Below, piece by piece: positions 12,995-23,800 of a stretch of 64,000 bases of DNA. Every line of letters begins with the position of its first letter. Positions within the stretch are counted from its first letter, which is position 1. Source of the stretch: Augochlora pura. Taxonomy: Eukaryota; Arthropoda; Insecta; Hymenoptera; Halictidae. Under the pieces are notes generated by a model. It was not told where the DNA came from. It saw only the letters and a program-made list of their open reading frames with translations, and made no database searches. The position numbers were made by a program, and so were the translations under genes. The stretch covers positions 14,294,545 to 14,358,544 of the forward strand of contig NC_135775.1 in NCBI RefSeq assembly GCF_028453695.1, written 5' to 3'.

Positions 12995-13000
12995 AATAAA
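12995..13000 (+). terminator. Poly(A) signal AATAAA
   Basis: Canonical hexamer about 200 bases after the stop codon of the SMP/C2/C1 gene at 12795-12797. It would give a short 3' untranslated region if the exon is not spliced onward. Confidence 0.5.
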
Positions 13001-13615
13001 GAAATACTGTTTTCAAACAATGTAAAATAATGCAAAACGTCATTATTTTCTGTCATAAAATTTTTTTATTATTTAGTAAATTAGTTCTTTTGCCTTCTCT
13101 ATCTCGTACGAGTCGTTAGATACAATTTGAGAAAAGTTACTTCGTTTCAGAAAGGATACGCAGACTTTTTCTACTAATTGTATACTTTTGGAATACGTAT
13201 ACTTCTCGGATCATTTGTAAAACGTTTCGGTCGGCTAATCATATTTTCTTCTGATTCGTTCTTCGCGTAAGGTCTCTACTGCCAGTGCTCAGTGAATAGG
13301 TAAGTCAATGAGTAGTTCCCTGAGCATGATTATTCGTTTTTTATCATTTATACTCCCCCCCTCTCTTTCTCTCTGTTTGCTTACTCATTGGTTGCTTGTT
13401 CTCGACTCTATTTGATCGTTGTGTTCTTTAGTTAGAAACCAAAGTCCTGTATGTACTCTCTATTTGATTCCTGTGAGTCAAGTCATCCCTGTAATGATGC
13501 TAGACTAATGATCGTCCCTAGACTAAATGCATACTCTTGTGTATGTATAGGTATACTGCGTGCTTTCGTTATCAACTAACCAGTTAAAGACAATAGTTGT
13601 ATGTTTTCTAGAACG

Positions 13616-13775
13616 TATATAAAAGCTCCACGTCTCGAACGTATACCATCCAGCCAGCTCTGCTGATCAGGAGTGAGCCGAGTGGATGTTCGACGGACTT
13701 CAGCTGTTTCACCGGAGCCAGCGTAACCAGCGTCGTCATTTTGCCCTGAAATTGATGTTCGAATCGCTTCGTTGA
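13616..13775 (+). promoter_or_regulatory. TATA box followed by a 29-codon ORF
   Basis: TATATAAAAG lies about 30 bases before a plausible start region near 13645. The first ATG downstream (13686) opens a 29-residue frame ending at 13775 that resembles no known protein. It could be a short first exon, a noncoding RNA leader or chance. Confidence 0.25.
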
Positions 13776-15049
13776 TGACCGTTCGTATTTAAAAAAGCAA
13801 ACTCGCGCCGCGCTTGTACGCATGATCACCGTTAGGCCGTTGCTTGCCGGAGCAACGGGGCGAGCCACGCGCAACCAGAATGATACGATCATTCGCAAAT
13901 AGAGGAGCATCTCGTTTGCAGCGCTTCCGAATCCGGCACGAACGAACGAAAAGAATAGTAATTGAAACGAAACACAAACGAAACGAAACGGAGCGAACAG
14001 AATGGAAGAGAATCACGCGGATATAATCGATACAGCAGCACTTAACTCTATCGACGAACGAGATAATCATATTTTTACATACCTCTTTCGCCTTGATCTT
14101 CGAATCAGGGCAGTCGAAAACGTAGTAACGGCGGATTATTGATCATTAGACAGCGGTTATTTACGCGTACTCCCATTTTTTAACGTAAACTAAAATTCAA
14201 ACCGAAAAAATTTCTTTCTCTCGTTGATTAAAAGATCGTTAAGAGTCAAATAAAAATGTTATGTGTTTGTTTACATGAGGTAAAGATCCGCAGCCTACCA
14301 GCGATCAATCATCCGCCCAGAATTCTAGATTCTAGATTGACGCGTTCTCACTCGAATTTTTATGCAGTTTTTTACGCTTCGACGAACGTATCCTTTTCCA
14401 TTCTATATTAAGGCTCGATTTTCTAACGATTCCAAGCTTCACGCTTACAACGTCGTGTCTCACGTATACTGTTTTCCCTTTCTCGTTGATCTCGTTTTTC
14501 CGTCCATCCGATCCCCGTTTCTCGTTCTCGATCTTATTCATGCTCGAGAAGAGAGGAATAAAAGTCGCAGGCGATCGAAAAACGAGATTCGTGAAGAAAC
14601 CGTGAAAATCGAACGTGTTGACGACACACAGTGCCTCTATGCGCGAAAGCTTCTACATTTCGGCTGAAACATAATGTTACCAAGATTTATATGCTAATTG
14701 CCTCGGTGATAACGATCGACGAGGATCGAGGAAATGTCGTGTATGCGACCACTAACGGTGGGGTAGAGACGGAGGAAGGAAAACTTGTTACGGTTTATGA
14801 TAACGATAGCAATATTGTGTTATAATCATAAGAATAATATATTACATTATGATTCTACGTTGATCTATTGTCATTCTTTTCACACACTATTTCCTCTCTT
14901 ATCCTCCTGTGGCTTTATTTTTGCATTTGGTACATCAGTAACTGCTTCTTTTTCGTCTACCTCCTTTTTGTCTCTTGATAGCGCTTCTCAAATGCTCTCT
15001 GATATCTACTATCATTTGCTTTAATCAGTTAGCTATTACAAATTTTTTG

Positions 15050-15390
15050 AAAATTGTGTAAGTTACTGTAATTATACTGTATATGTTTGTTTATCTTCAT
15101 ATTTTGTTTAAATACGATACTTCCATAAAATATTGAATTTTCAAACCCAATTTTTTCGAAAACTAAGTCCGAAACAAAGAGTAACACATTTTTTCTATTT
15201 ATATTAATACATACATTTTTTCATGTTTTTATAAGGAATCTTCAAATGCCCGATTGTACACACTCTTCAGAGACATCTTGTACATACCTCTGAACCAGTT
15301 AACTGTTTTCGGCAAATACACTGTCACGAAGAAATAACAATATTTTGCGTTATGATAAGTATACTCGATAAAGTAGCTAACTGGTTAACT
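15050..15390. repeat. Dispersed repeat, copy 1
   Basis: AGTTACTGTAATTATACTGT at 15061 recurs at 37831, with similarity continuing through TCTTCATATTTT. Both copies end about 200-300 bases later in a shared segment containing GTTATGATAA and TATACTCGA. This copy also has an inverted pair around CCAGTTAACTG and CTGGTTAACTG. It is probably an old, degraded transposon fragment. Confidence 0.6.
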
Positions 15391-16399
15391 GAAAAAAAGA
15401 TAAAGTGCTTAGACGAACATGATTTTCGAATGGTGGATTTAATTAATTATTGCTACATCTAAGAGACCGTTGTTAGTGATAACGGTACAGCACAGCGGCA
15501 AGAGTGGTCTGTTTGAAAAGTCGCAGCACTGCATGCAAATTAATAAATTAGTTTCTCCGGCAGATCTCGAGAAAAGCACGTTCTAAAATTAAAAATGTGA
15601 GATCGTTTATTGCGGATACTTCGAGCAGATCTAACGTCAAAGGTGATTAATCGATCGCTAATAATTTACAGGCCATAACTAGTTGCCTGTAGTGTGCGTC
15701 TTAGGCCTGGAGCCCGTTGAATCTAGAAAAGTTGTTCATAACATTATTTTTCTTTTTAAATATTGAAATACTTATATAAATAAATTGTCTACGGTTTCTT
15801 TCTTATGTAAATTTCAATGCTCCATCAAGAATAACGAAGTTTATTAATTCATTTGATACGTTCAGCGCCGACAATCAACCACTGAAGTTCCCACAACATC
15901 AAAGCAATTTAATTAATTGGACCGAAATAAGAAAGTCAAAGTTCATCATAGTGATTAACATTAGAATTCTTACGCATTCGAAACATCTTAGCCAAATTCA
16001 GTTTGTTTGAACATATTATAATGTAAATGAATGTTCAAAATTGATAAAAAATTAGTGTCGCTTTGGATTTGACCGATCCAGCACTCAAGCTGTTAGATTT
16101 TACAATACATGCCAAATTTTCTTTATTCGGATCCTACAACAAGAATTACTACCTTAGCGTATAATTACTGTACAGTTGAGTGACTGTGATGAAGATCAAT
16201 TCTTCTTCGTATTTCTATTGTTAAATGTTGAAGTCAAATGAGATTGCCACCATTGTTCTAATACTTTATGTTATGTATTCCAATGGATTTTCCGTTTATA
16301 AATAAGAACAACACAATGAACGAACGGATTCATCGATGCGGCTACTTTTTCAACCACTTTGAATTCCGCAGGAGTACTAGAATCAAGTAGCAACTGCGC

Positions 16400-16509
16400 T
16401 AAGACTTTTCGATGATGCCGTGCCGCCGTTTGTCTGTACAGTTTGCAGTTTCTAAAAATCTGGAAGATGCTATTAGTAGCGAGAATGAAAGAGAAAAAAG
16501 CAGAAAGAA

Positions 16510-16548
<39 letters not shown>

Positions 16549-17190
16549 GAGTACTCGAGGTTGGTCAGAGAGACCGATGGGTTGGGTGTTCGAGTAGCGA
16601 AAAATCCCGAAACCACGATTCGTCGAGCAAAGCGGAGATGTAGATGTAGGTTGGCGCATCGTGGGGGGAGAAAGGAAGGAGCTTGGATTCGGCTCCTAAC
16701 TCGCGCTCGTTCTCGCTCTCGGCTCAAAGTGGAGCAACGCGGCGACCTAATTCGCGGTCGAAGCCCCAATTTCCAACGGGTTCGCCGAGGAGAGCAGGCT
16801 GCTCGTTGACGACGGAACAACGGGGTATCCATGACAACGTGACGCAACGAGCACGTCATCGGAAAAGCGCAACGACCCGGCCCGTACGTTCCTCGCAAAC
16901 GCGGCTACGCCAAGGGCTTGAATGGGCTGCTGCAACGAATTTTCCATTATCCTCGTCCCGATTGATTCGTTACGCGGCTTCTTCCCCGTTTTCGGGGCCG
17001 GAATTCCGACCGAAACGTGTCCTCATTTCCTCTTAACTGAACCAATCTGCTGTTCCGAATCGAACAATTGTTTCCGCGGACTCTGCTACTCTCTTGAGAA
17101 AAGTAGCCGATCAAAATCGCTTGGATGCAGATTTACGCGCACTTGTGCTATCTGCTGATTCGTTTGTCTTTCGTGGAAATATGCGAGAAC
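16400..17190. other. CpG-rich block with GA microsatellite
   Basis: CpG-rich DNA with a (GA)n run at about 16519-16545. Long frames exist on both strands at the same place, typical of GC-rich noncoding DNA, and none shows a domain, signal peptide or clear splice sites. It may be the promoter region of a transcript not recognised here. Confidence 0.35.
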
Positions 17191-17191
17191 C

Positions 17192-18150
17192 GTATAGTAT
17201 AGAAATCGTTGCAGAAATTTCTTAAATCGGTCGCGAGCATGAAAATTTGTCATATAGTGGCGTGGTTGTCTTTATTTTTTAATAAAGTTGCTCGGAGAAC
17301 AATCAAAATCGTCCTTATGATCGCTCAGACTCGTGCATATTCAACATAATATATTATCTTATTGTTAACTGTTTCTGTTTTCAAATAATTCAATATTATG
17401 ATTTTATTTTTAATGACAGAATTTATAATTTTCATTGTTTTTATAGCAACAAGATACCATGGTCTGCGCATAATATTAAAAATTATGTTTATAACAACAT
17501 GTTTTGTTCGTATAATAATATCTAATTTACAAAATTTTAAACCATTTTCATTTTAAGGTAGCATTAATTCACTAGTTGTTGACATTATTCGGCTAATTCT
17601 TTATATCATAATTTATAAATGAATTCTTTTCATAGAAAAATTTCAGAACTATAAAAAATTGAGAATTATAGAAGTAAAAAATTTGAGTATAGAAATCATT
17701 TCAGAAACATCCTGAAGCAATAGCGATCACAAGAAGTTGGTAACATAGTGACGGGAATGTCTGTATTTTTGAACAGTAGTTTGGGATCGCAGGTACGCGG
17801 ATCTGTATGCATTCATGATACATATTCGATGACTCGTAGATCTTGATATATGGAAAGATCGATGGTTTGTGCAATCTAGATATCGTTGCAAAAATTCTTT
17901 GAACCCTTAACCAGTACGAAAGTTGAATAAATAATTACGTATTTATTTTTATCTTTGGACAAAGGTTCCGAGAACAGTCGAAACCGCTTTTACGAACACT
18001 TGGATGGAGATCTATAAGTATTCGTGATACCTGTACACTCGTTCATCTTTGTTTACGATGATCTACGAATTGCATGGTCTAGACATTATTGGAGAAATTT
18101 CCTGCGAGCAACTAAGAAGTTTCGTCAAAGTTGCCGTCTTTATTCCGAAT
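17192..18150. repeat. Degenerate tandem repeat, unit about 200 bp
   Basis: Diverged copies start near 17192, 17684, 17878 and 18078. Shared landmarks are TAGAAATCGTTGCAGAAATT-like starts, then GTCTTTATTTTT, then GAGAACAGTCGAAA-like and CATTCATGATAC-like segments. Copies 2 to 4 are spaced by 194-200 bases. Between copies 1 and 2 lies an unrelated AT-rich stretch (about 17350-17680). A possible frame at 18024-18284 falls over this array and is treated as chance. Confidence 0.65.
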
Positions 18151-18169
18151 CTATTGCTCCAATCCTGGA

Positions 18170-21100
18170 AAAGGAAGGGTCCCCGATTGAAGCAAGTCAT
18201 AGTACAGTTGGATATCTAAAATCGATTGAAACGGTTCTTGATGAAGAAACTAACAGAATCTGGCTTCTCGTGAGATACCAATGATATCAAAGACGAAAAA
18301 AATTGGTGCACAATCGACGGTGCAGGATTCTGGATGCATGAATCGGGATCGAAGGAGGAAGGAAGTCGGGGCCCCGGAGAAGCCCGTATGCGTGCGTACG
18401 TGCGCGCAATGACGTCGAGTGATCGAAGGATGGAGAGACCAGCTGGAACCGAGTTTATTCAATCGCGAGCTCGGAATTAGGGCGCGTTGTCGGCGGTCTC
18501 CTCAATGACGTCGATGACGTCACCCGTTTGAAAGGAAAACTAGGGCAAACGAGGAGAGAAAAAGAAAAGCGTTCGAGGGGAGCGATCATCGTCCGAAGCC
18601 TACGTCGACTACTTGTACGCGATCTTCGGTCGATCCTTCGGGATCAACCGCGTTTCCAACCGGGTCGTGTCTCGTACCATTTTTCCGAGTTCTCTCTAAC
18701 GTCGAGGGTCCAGCTTCCGTAGGTCACTCTCCGATACGAGCACATCTTCCCGTTGAACTTTGAAACTCTTGGAGTCATTACGAGCTTCGAATTTTTTTGC
18801 AAAGTTAGAGAAAGTTAGTTAACGTGGGGGTTGTCCTCAACTAAAGTTGTCTCCTACCGCCAACGATCGTAGACAAGACGTTGCAGAGGAGTAGGAAGTA
18901 TGTACTCCTAAGATCTGAATTGTTTATCGATCGATATCCAACGAAGTACCGAGGCGGTTCAACGGATAGAGTTCTCTGCCGTCATAAAAATGCCAAGTTT
19001 GATCAAAAGAAGATATTCTCAAGAGATCGAGGGTCTATTAATAGATGAATCGTCGAGAAATCCGAGGCGAGTGAACCGCCTGGAGGAAGGTGGAGAGAAA
19101 CCTACGCGGGTGGTATTTTCAGCAGGATATGCAGAGACGATCGGGTGTGACGTTGCGTCGTCGTCGGCTCGGTTCCCTAAGGAGATAGTGTCGGCTAGGG
19201 GAGAGCGATTTGCGGTTCGGTGCGGTGCCGGGACGGGGCCGGTAAAGGGCCGAGAAGGGGCCGAGATGGGGCCGAGAGGGGCCGGCAAAAAGGGGTGGAA
19301 GAGAAACCGTACGACGAGGCCATGGATCCAACTATGTATAGATCGGGCGCGTGCGCAAGAATAGCGGCGACGTTTGGCAGACGGGATCTTTGAATGAACT
19401 ATGGTATTTCATGGGGATGGGCCAAGCGTCGTCCTATCTAGGTCAAAGAAGGGTCGTGAATGGCGTCGCCTGGCTGTAGTGACGTCACGGGGTGTCGCGT
19501 GCAAACCCCTGCAAGTGGGTCACTCGTTGACGCTGTCATGGCCGTGGCTATAAACGGACCAGCGGCGTCCTTCCTCGTTTTCGCGTGTTCCTGCGGACCG
19601 TTTTCCGGTAGCCGTCGCACAGATTGCTACAGTCCGTCACCTTGGACTTTTGCCGGCCACGTCCGCAGCGTTCCGCTTCCTCCAGCTTCCGCTGAACGGG
19701 TGTATCAAGTGTCACCCTCTGCTCGTTGCGTTTGAAAAAATGCCACTGGCCTTTGTCTATTAGGTGCAATTAGCCATGTCCTGGTCCGATCAATTAACCT
19801 TTGCGTTTCAAAGTTACGGTCACTCGACACGCAAAACTATGTGATCGAGAGAGGGTGGCATTTACCGAAGAGGGCGACATTGACACTGAGCGGTTCGAAA
19901 CGACGTTAGTCGATAATTGGTCTGTGGATTTTCATTAACGATCGGAGGTAATCATATTTGCGGTACAAGGATATTGGAGTGCTATAAATGACGCACGGGA
20001 GACGTTCGAATGAAAAATCTTTATTTGATAAGTAAACTACGAGTATCGACATAGGTAATACTTAAATACAAAACATTCAGTCCTGAGATTCTGCCGTTCT
20101 CGCATTCGACTCTCAGTATAGTCCGCTCCGTTTGCTCGCCTTCTTCTCGTATAGAACGTCGCGCGTGAAACGCTTAATCGTCGTATGCCAATTGCTTCGC
20201 GATGTGTGTACTGTGCAATCACGTGGCAAATATTTACAAGGCACTGGAAGATCGCGTTACGTGTGTTCTGCGTGAATTCGCGCGAACCCTTCGACCACCG
20301 ATCCTAGCGAACAATTAATTACCTAAGTTAGGACCATTTTAATTGCACGAATTGTCGAATGGTCTATCGACCGATGTAAAGATTGACATGAATTAAAAAG
20401 GAAGCTGACGTTCGGTGGTGCTCGAGGATCGAAGGGCCGGCAATCGTCGCGGTTTACTGATCGAATCCGAGAAGCGCGAATCTCGTAGGGTAAACGGCGA
20501 CGCGTGCGGGCCCTTTCACGCTCGCTTTTCCAACCGATAGGAATTACCGCACGGTGGGTCGGTTGACAAGACAGAGAATGCTCTTGCCGTTTTCCGCTCG
20601 ATGATTCGCTGCAGTCGCTCGACTCGCGCCCGAGCGAAAGCAATCACGGTGAAAGGATGCGTCGCGCGAACCGCGTTACGATCTCCGAATCGTGATATGT
20701 TTTTAAAAGTACCCTTAATGAACGAGATATTCTACTCTGCAGGCGACTGCGACGGTCGTGGCACAGCCTGATGATAGCTTCGTGTAACGAACACCCCTAA
20801 ATAGATTGCGAATCTTCTATCTCATTCCGTAAGGACTGGGTTACAAATAGAATCGGTAGACAACAAATAGACATGGATTTTGATTGATCATACGAGAATA
20901 GCCTCGCGCAACGTAAGTCTGATTTTTCCGTAACCTTTACGGCCCCCGATTGTGCCACGAGCACCTGGAGCCCCTGCAGTACGTGTATCCGAGTACACAC
21001 GATCGAAAGTCGCATTCCGCGCGGCCGACAATGGACTCTCAATCGTTTCCACCCTGTTTGACAGAAGACGCGCCGTACTGCGCGATTCCAACGTGTCCAC

Positions 21101-21960
21101 ATAATTGACTTATAAATATGTATGTTACGTCGCGTCGCCGGCGAATTGATTCCGATTCCGATTCCGTCCTGTGAACGGTAACGATCGGCGGAGATGCGCG
21201 AGATGAGAATCGGCCTCGTTGCGATCCGAGAAAGAGTTTTGTTGTTGCGCAGCTGAGAATAAGATCGTCTCGATTGGTCGTGGACCGCTGCGCAGCTGGT
21301 GCTCGTCTCTTACCCTTTTTTCAATTACGTCCCGCGATCGAAAAGCAATTTTCGAACCGTTCACGATTGCTACGAGCACGCCGCAACTCCGCGGTACTCG
21401 CAAAGATGGCCGTTCCTTGATTTAGAACTGCTTGGGTCCATTTTTGGCCGTTTTCGAAGTCCGTGACAATAAGTGGTGATCGTAGAAAATTAATTGTCTA
21501 AAGTCTACTACAATAGAAAACGAAGAGTCTATGAACGTTGTACCAAAGTACTCGATAAAATGCGCAGCAGTGGCCATCGAGATTGCACCGAGTTCGAATT
21601 ATCATTGAAAAGAAGATAGAGACACGTTGAAGCTCTTTGCCATTCGAAACCCTATGTATATTGGTACGCCCTCGGCGAATCGAGCGCTAAGCAGCGATGC
21701 AACTTTAATGGCCACTGCGGTTCAAAATTCCGATCAGAACGGACCGCGGTCTCGTTATATTAGAATAACGAGGAGTGCGGTGACATTTAAAATTTAAAGA
21801 TCGATTCATCGAGATATCGGCTACTTCTCCTTAGTTTGATACTCGTCGTTCGAAACGGCTCGCGTACCATCTCTGTGTAGTTGTGAGTGTACTAACCGCC
21901 CCTACAGAAGGTACATAAGTATGTATACGTGGTAGAACGACTATGTTTCTCTCTACGTGA
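18170..21960. other. CpG-rich intergenic region with CRE sites
   Basis: No supported protein. The block at 18.3-19.8 kb is CpG-rich, contains four CRE or CRE-like sites and a TATA box (listed separately), and has a short run of GGGGCCGAGA-like units at about 19233-19290. From 19.8 to 21.96 kb the sequence has chance frames on both strands without recognisable features. Confidence 0.4.
19480..19554 (+). promoter_or_regulatory. CRE plus TATA candidate promoter
   Basis: A perfect palindromic CRE, TGACGTCA, at 19480-19487 lies 62 bases before TATAAA at 19549-19554, an arrangement typical of CREB/ATF-responsive promoters. Further CRE or half-consensus sites sit upstream at 18410, 18506 and 18515-18522. 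Transcription would start near 19580. No convincing coding exon follows within 1 kb; the first frames are 7 and 22 codons. The target is therefore unknown, perhaps a gene with a noncoding first exon. Confidence 0.4.
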
Positions 21961-22338
21961 TCTATTCTCGATTTACGAATAGTAGCGAGTAACCTATGAC
22001 GCTATCGTCCCCGCGCCACCGATTTACGAAAACTTTCACCCCCCTCCTTTCCGTTCCGGATGTCCTCGATCTCCTTCGACGTTCTCGATGTCTTCGGGGG
22101 TTCTCGATGTCCTCTCCTGGCCGTGGTGTTCCGGTGGTTTTGGATACCACTGGATTGGTCGTTGGTCTCCGAGAAGCTGCTCCGTCTCGCTCGAAACGTT
22201 TAGGCGGTGCGAGAGGAGATCTCCATCGCGAGATCCGCTGGTCCCACGATGTTGGATCGCGACCGGCATGCACCGGCGCGGCGTCGGCACGAAGGCCTCC
22301 GGATGAGAGGAGGGATTGGGGCGGACGATCGAAGAGCT

Positions 22339-23046
22339 CTATCGGTAGTGGCCGACGTGTTCTTGGCAAGAGCAAGGCATAGGGAGCTGTTGGGCCATGC
22401 TTCTGGGGACCCTCTGGGTCGGTAGGCCGGACAGCCCTCTGACATAGGTATAGGAGACTGGGCTGCGCAGGATCCTTTTGGGACTCTTTTTCGCGTGCTT
22501 GTTCTCCTTGCCCTCCCACTTCGAGGTGATTTTCAACGTCTGGAATGCTCTGCGAAGAGTGTCCGCGGTAAACGACTTCTTGAAGGAGTCGCTGTCGCTG
22601 CTGCTACTCTGCACGTCCGAGGGGCTCGGCGAATAGGACATCGAGTCGTTGGTTCTGGTGATGCCTCTCACGTCGCCTGGGCTCCACGATCGCGAAGATT
22701 TTGCTCGAACACGTTCCGTGCTCCTCTGCACGCTCGAAAGTCGCTCCTGGGAACGCGTCGGTCGCCCTCGAAGCCGATCCAGGTAGCAATGAGTCTTCGG
22801 TGACCTGGTGGCTCGACACAGATGTTCGCTGGACCCGCGCCGAGATAATCTCTCCGCACTGCCGATGCTACCACCGCTGCTGCATCCGCTGTCGGTGCTG
22901 CACTCGTCGTCGCCGAAGTCGCGTCGACGCCTCGAGGACTCCACCGCGTTCGAAGAACTGTTCCCGCGTTTCTCCTTGATCTTCTCGCTCGGACTGCTCC
23001 GGCGACGATCCTCTTCCGGATCGGTCAGCTTGGTCGCGTCTTCCAT
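22339..23046 (-). CDS. Uncharacterised Ser/Arg-rich protein, 235 residues
   Basis: A single open frame, taken from the first true ATG at 23044-23046 (the upstream in-frame part starts with GTG). I do not recognise the family. The protein is hydrophilic, without a signal peptide or membrane segment. It contains basic clusters, an acidic/serine block DDECSTDSGCSSGGS at about 47-60 with a DSGxxS pattern (the beta-TrCP phosphodegron form), a second Ser/Asp run at about 135-145, a likely helical stretch TADTLRRAFQTLKITSKW at about 150-167 and a C-terminal segment SPVSYTYVRGLSGLPTQ at about 186-201. A strong TATA/Inr promoter lies about 400 bases upstream. It looks like a regulated intracellular phosphoprotein or nuclear protein; this is inference. 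No intron is needed. Confidence 0.65.
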   Translation of the reverse strand: MEDATKLTDPEEDRRRSSPSEKIKEKRGNSSSNAVESSRRRRDFGDDECSTDSGCSSGGSIGSAERLSRRGSSEHLCRATRSPKTHCYLDRLRGRPTRSQERLSSVQRSTERVRAKSSRSWSPGDVRGITRTNDSMSYSPSPSDVQSSSSDSDSFKKSFTADTLRRAFQTLKITSKWEGKENKHAKKSPKRILRSPVSYTYVRGLSGLPTQRVPRSMAQQLPMPCSCQEHVGHYR

Positions 23047-23439
23047 CGTCGGCCCACCAGCGATCCAATCGAAATTGAAAGGCGATCGGCCCCGCGTTCT
23101 CGTCGCCTCGAACGTGGCTCTGGTTTTCACGTTACGTTACACCACGCACGCTCTGCCAACACACAAGCACTCGACACCGACCGTTAATCCAACTGGCTCG
23201 GCACTCGTTGCATGTCGTTCACAAGCTACGATCGAATATATCTATCTGGTAGTCTCGTTAAGCTCTTTGTGTTCACTGAAGTCGTTTTTGTTCCTCTGGT
23301 GTCAGTCCACGCTCTTCCTCCGCTCTGTTGAGCTTCCCGCTGCTTCGAAATTCAGAGTCGGCGCTGTACCAGCGCGTTGCCAAACAACAGCTCTTTGAGA
23401 TATCAGGTCGCTATGATGGAGCGCGTTTACGAGGGTGGA

Positions 23440-23474
23440 CTGAGACTCGGCAATGCGCGGTCCAACCTTTTATA
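23440..23474 (-). promoter_or_regulatory. TATA box and initiator of the Ser/Arg-rich gene
   Basis: On the minus strand TATAAAAG (23474-23467) is followed 32 bases later by TCAGT (23444-23440), the arthropod initiator consensus. This is ideal TATA to Inr spacing. It predicts a 5' untranslated region of about 395 bases before the ATG at 23046 and supports a real transcript in this orientation. Confidence 0.7.
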
Positions 23475-23659
23475 CCCTCGCGTCTCGTCGGAGGGTGCGC
23501 GCATGTCCTCTTCACCACGTGAGGGTTACGAATCCTCCGCGAGGACGCCGCACCGTCATCGATGCGCTTTACCCTCGCGGCAACCGACTGCAACTAACCG
23601 ATCTGAGGAAATTGTAACGACGGTAGACGGTCGTTACGGTGATACGAACGTCTCTATTT

Positions 23660-23800
23660 TCTAAATAGAATCTGACACAGGCTAATCTATTCGGTAATGC
23701 TTTCCACCCCCGCCGTTCTGACTCTTCGATCAACGCGACTTTACAAATAGAATCTGACGCAGGCTTATCTTGTCGGCAACGCTAACATCCCTGACGTTGC
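23660..23800. repeat. Two-copy direct repeat, period about 80 bp
   Basis: AAATAGAATCTGACACAGGC near 23663 recurs near 23746 as AAATAGAATCTGACGCAGGC, and both are followed by related TTATCT/TAATCT and CGGYAAYGCT segments. It is a short local tandem duplication upstream of the minus-strand gene promoter. Confidence 0.65.

Larger units (their letters stand above)
13300..16400. other. Intergenic region with a possible short transcription unit
   Basis: No recognisable protein. A TATATAAAAG box at 13616-13625 on the + strand precedes a 29-codon ORF (13686-13775), listed separately. A dispersed repeat copy occurs at about 15.05-15.39 kb. The rest is AT-rich with scattered chance frames. Confidence 0.45.

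Noticed and set aside
13608..13910. 100-residue minus-strand frame
   Set aside because: No promoter, domain or splice support. It overlaps a + strand TATA box.
21962..22519. 185-residue minus-strand frame next to the Ser/Arg-rich gene
   Set aside because: It overlaps the end of the 22339-23046 gene in another frame, and its Arg/Pro-rich composition is that expected of a shadow frame in GC-rich DNA.
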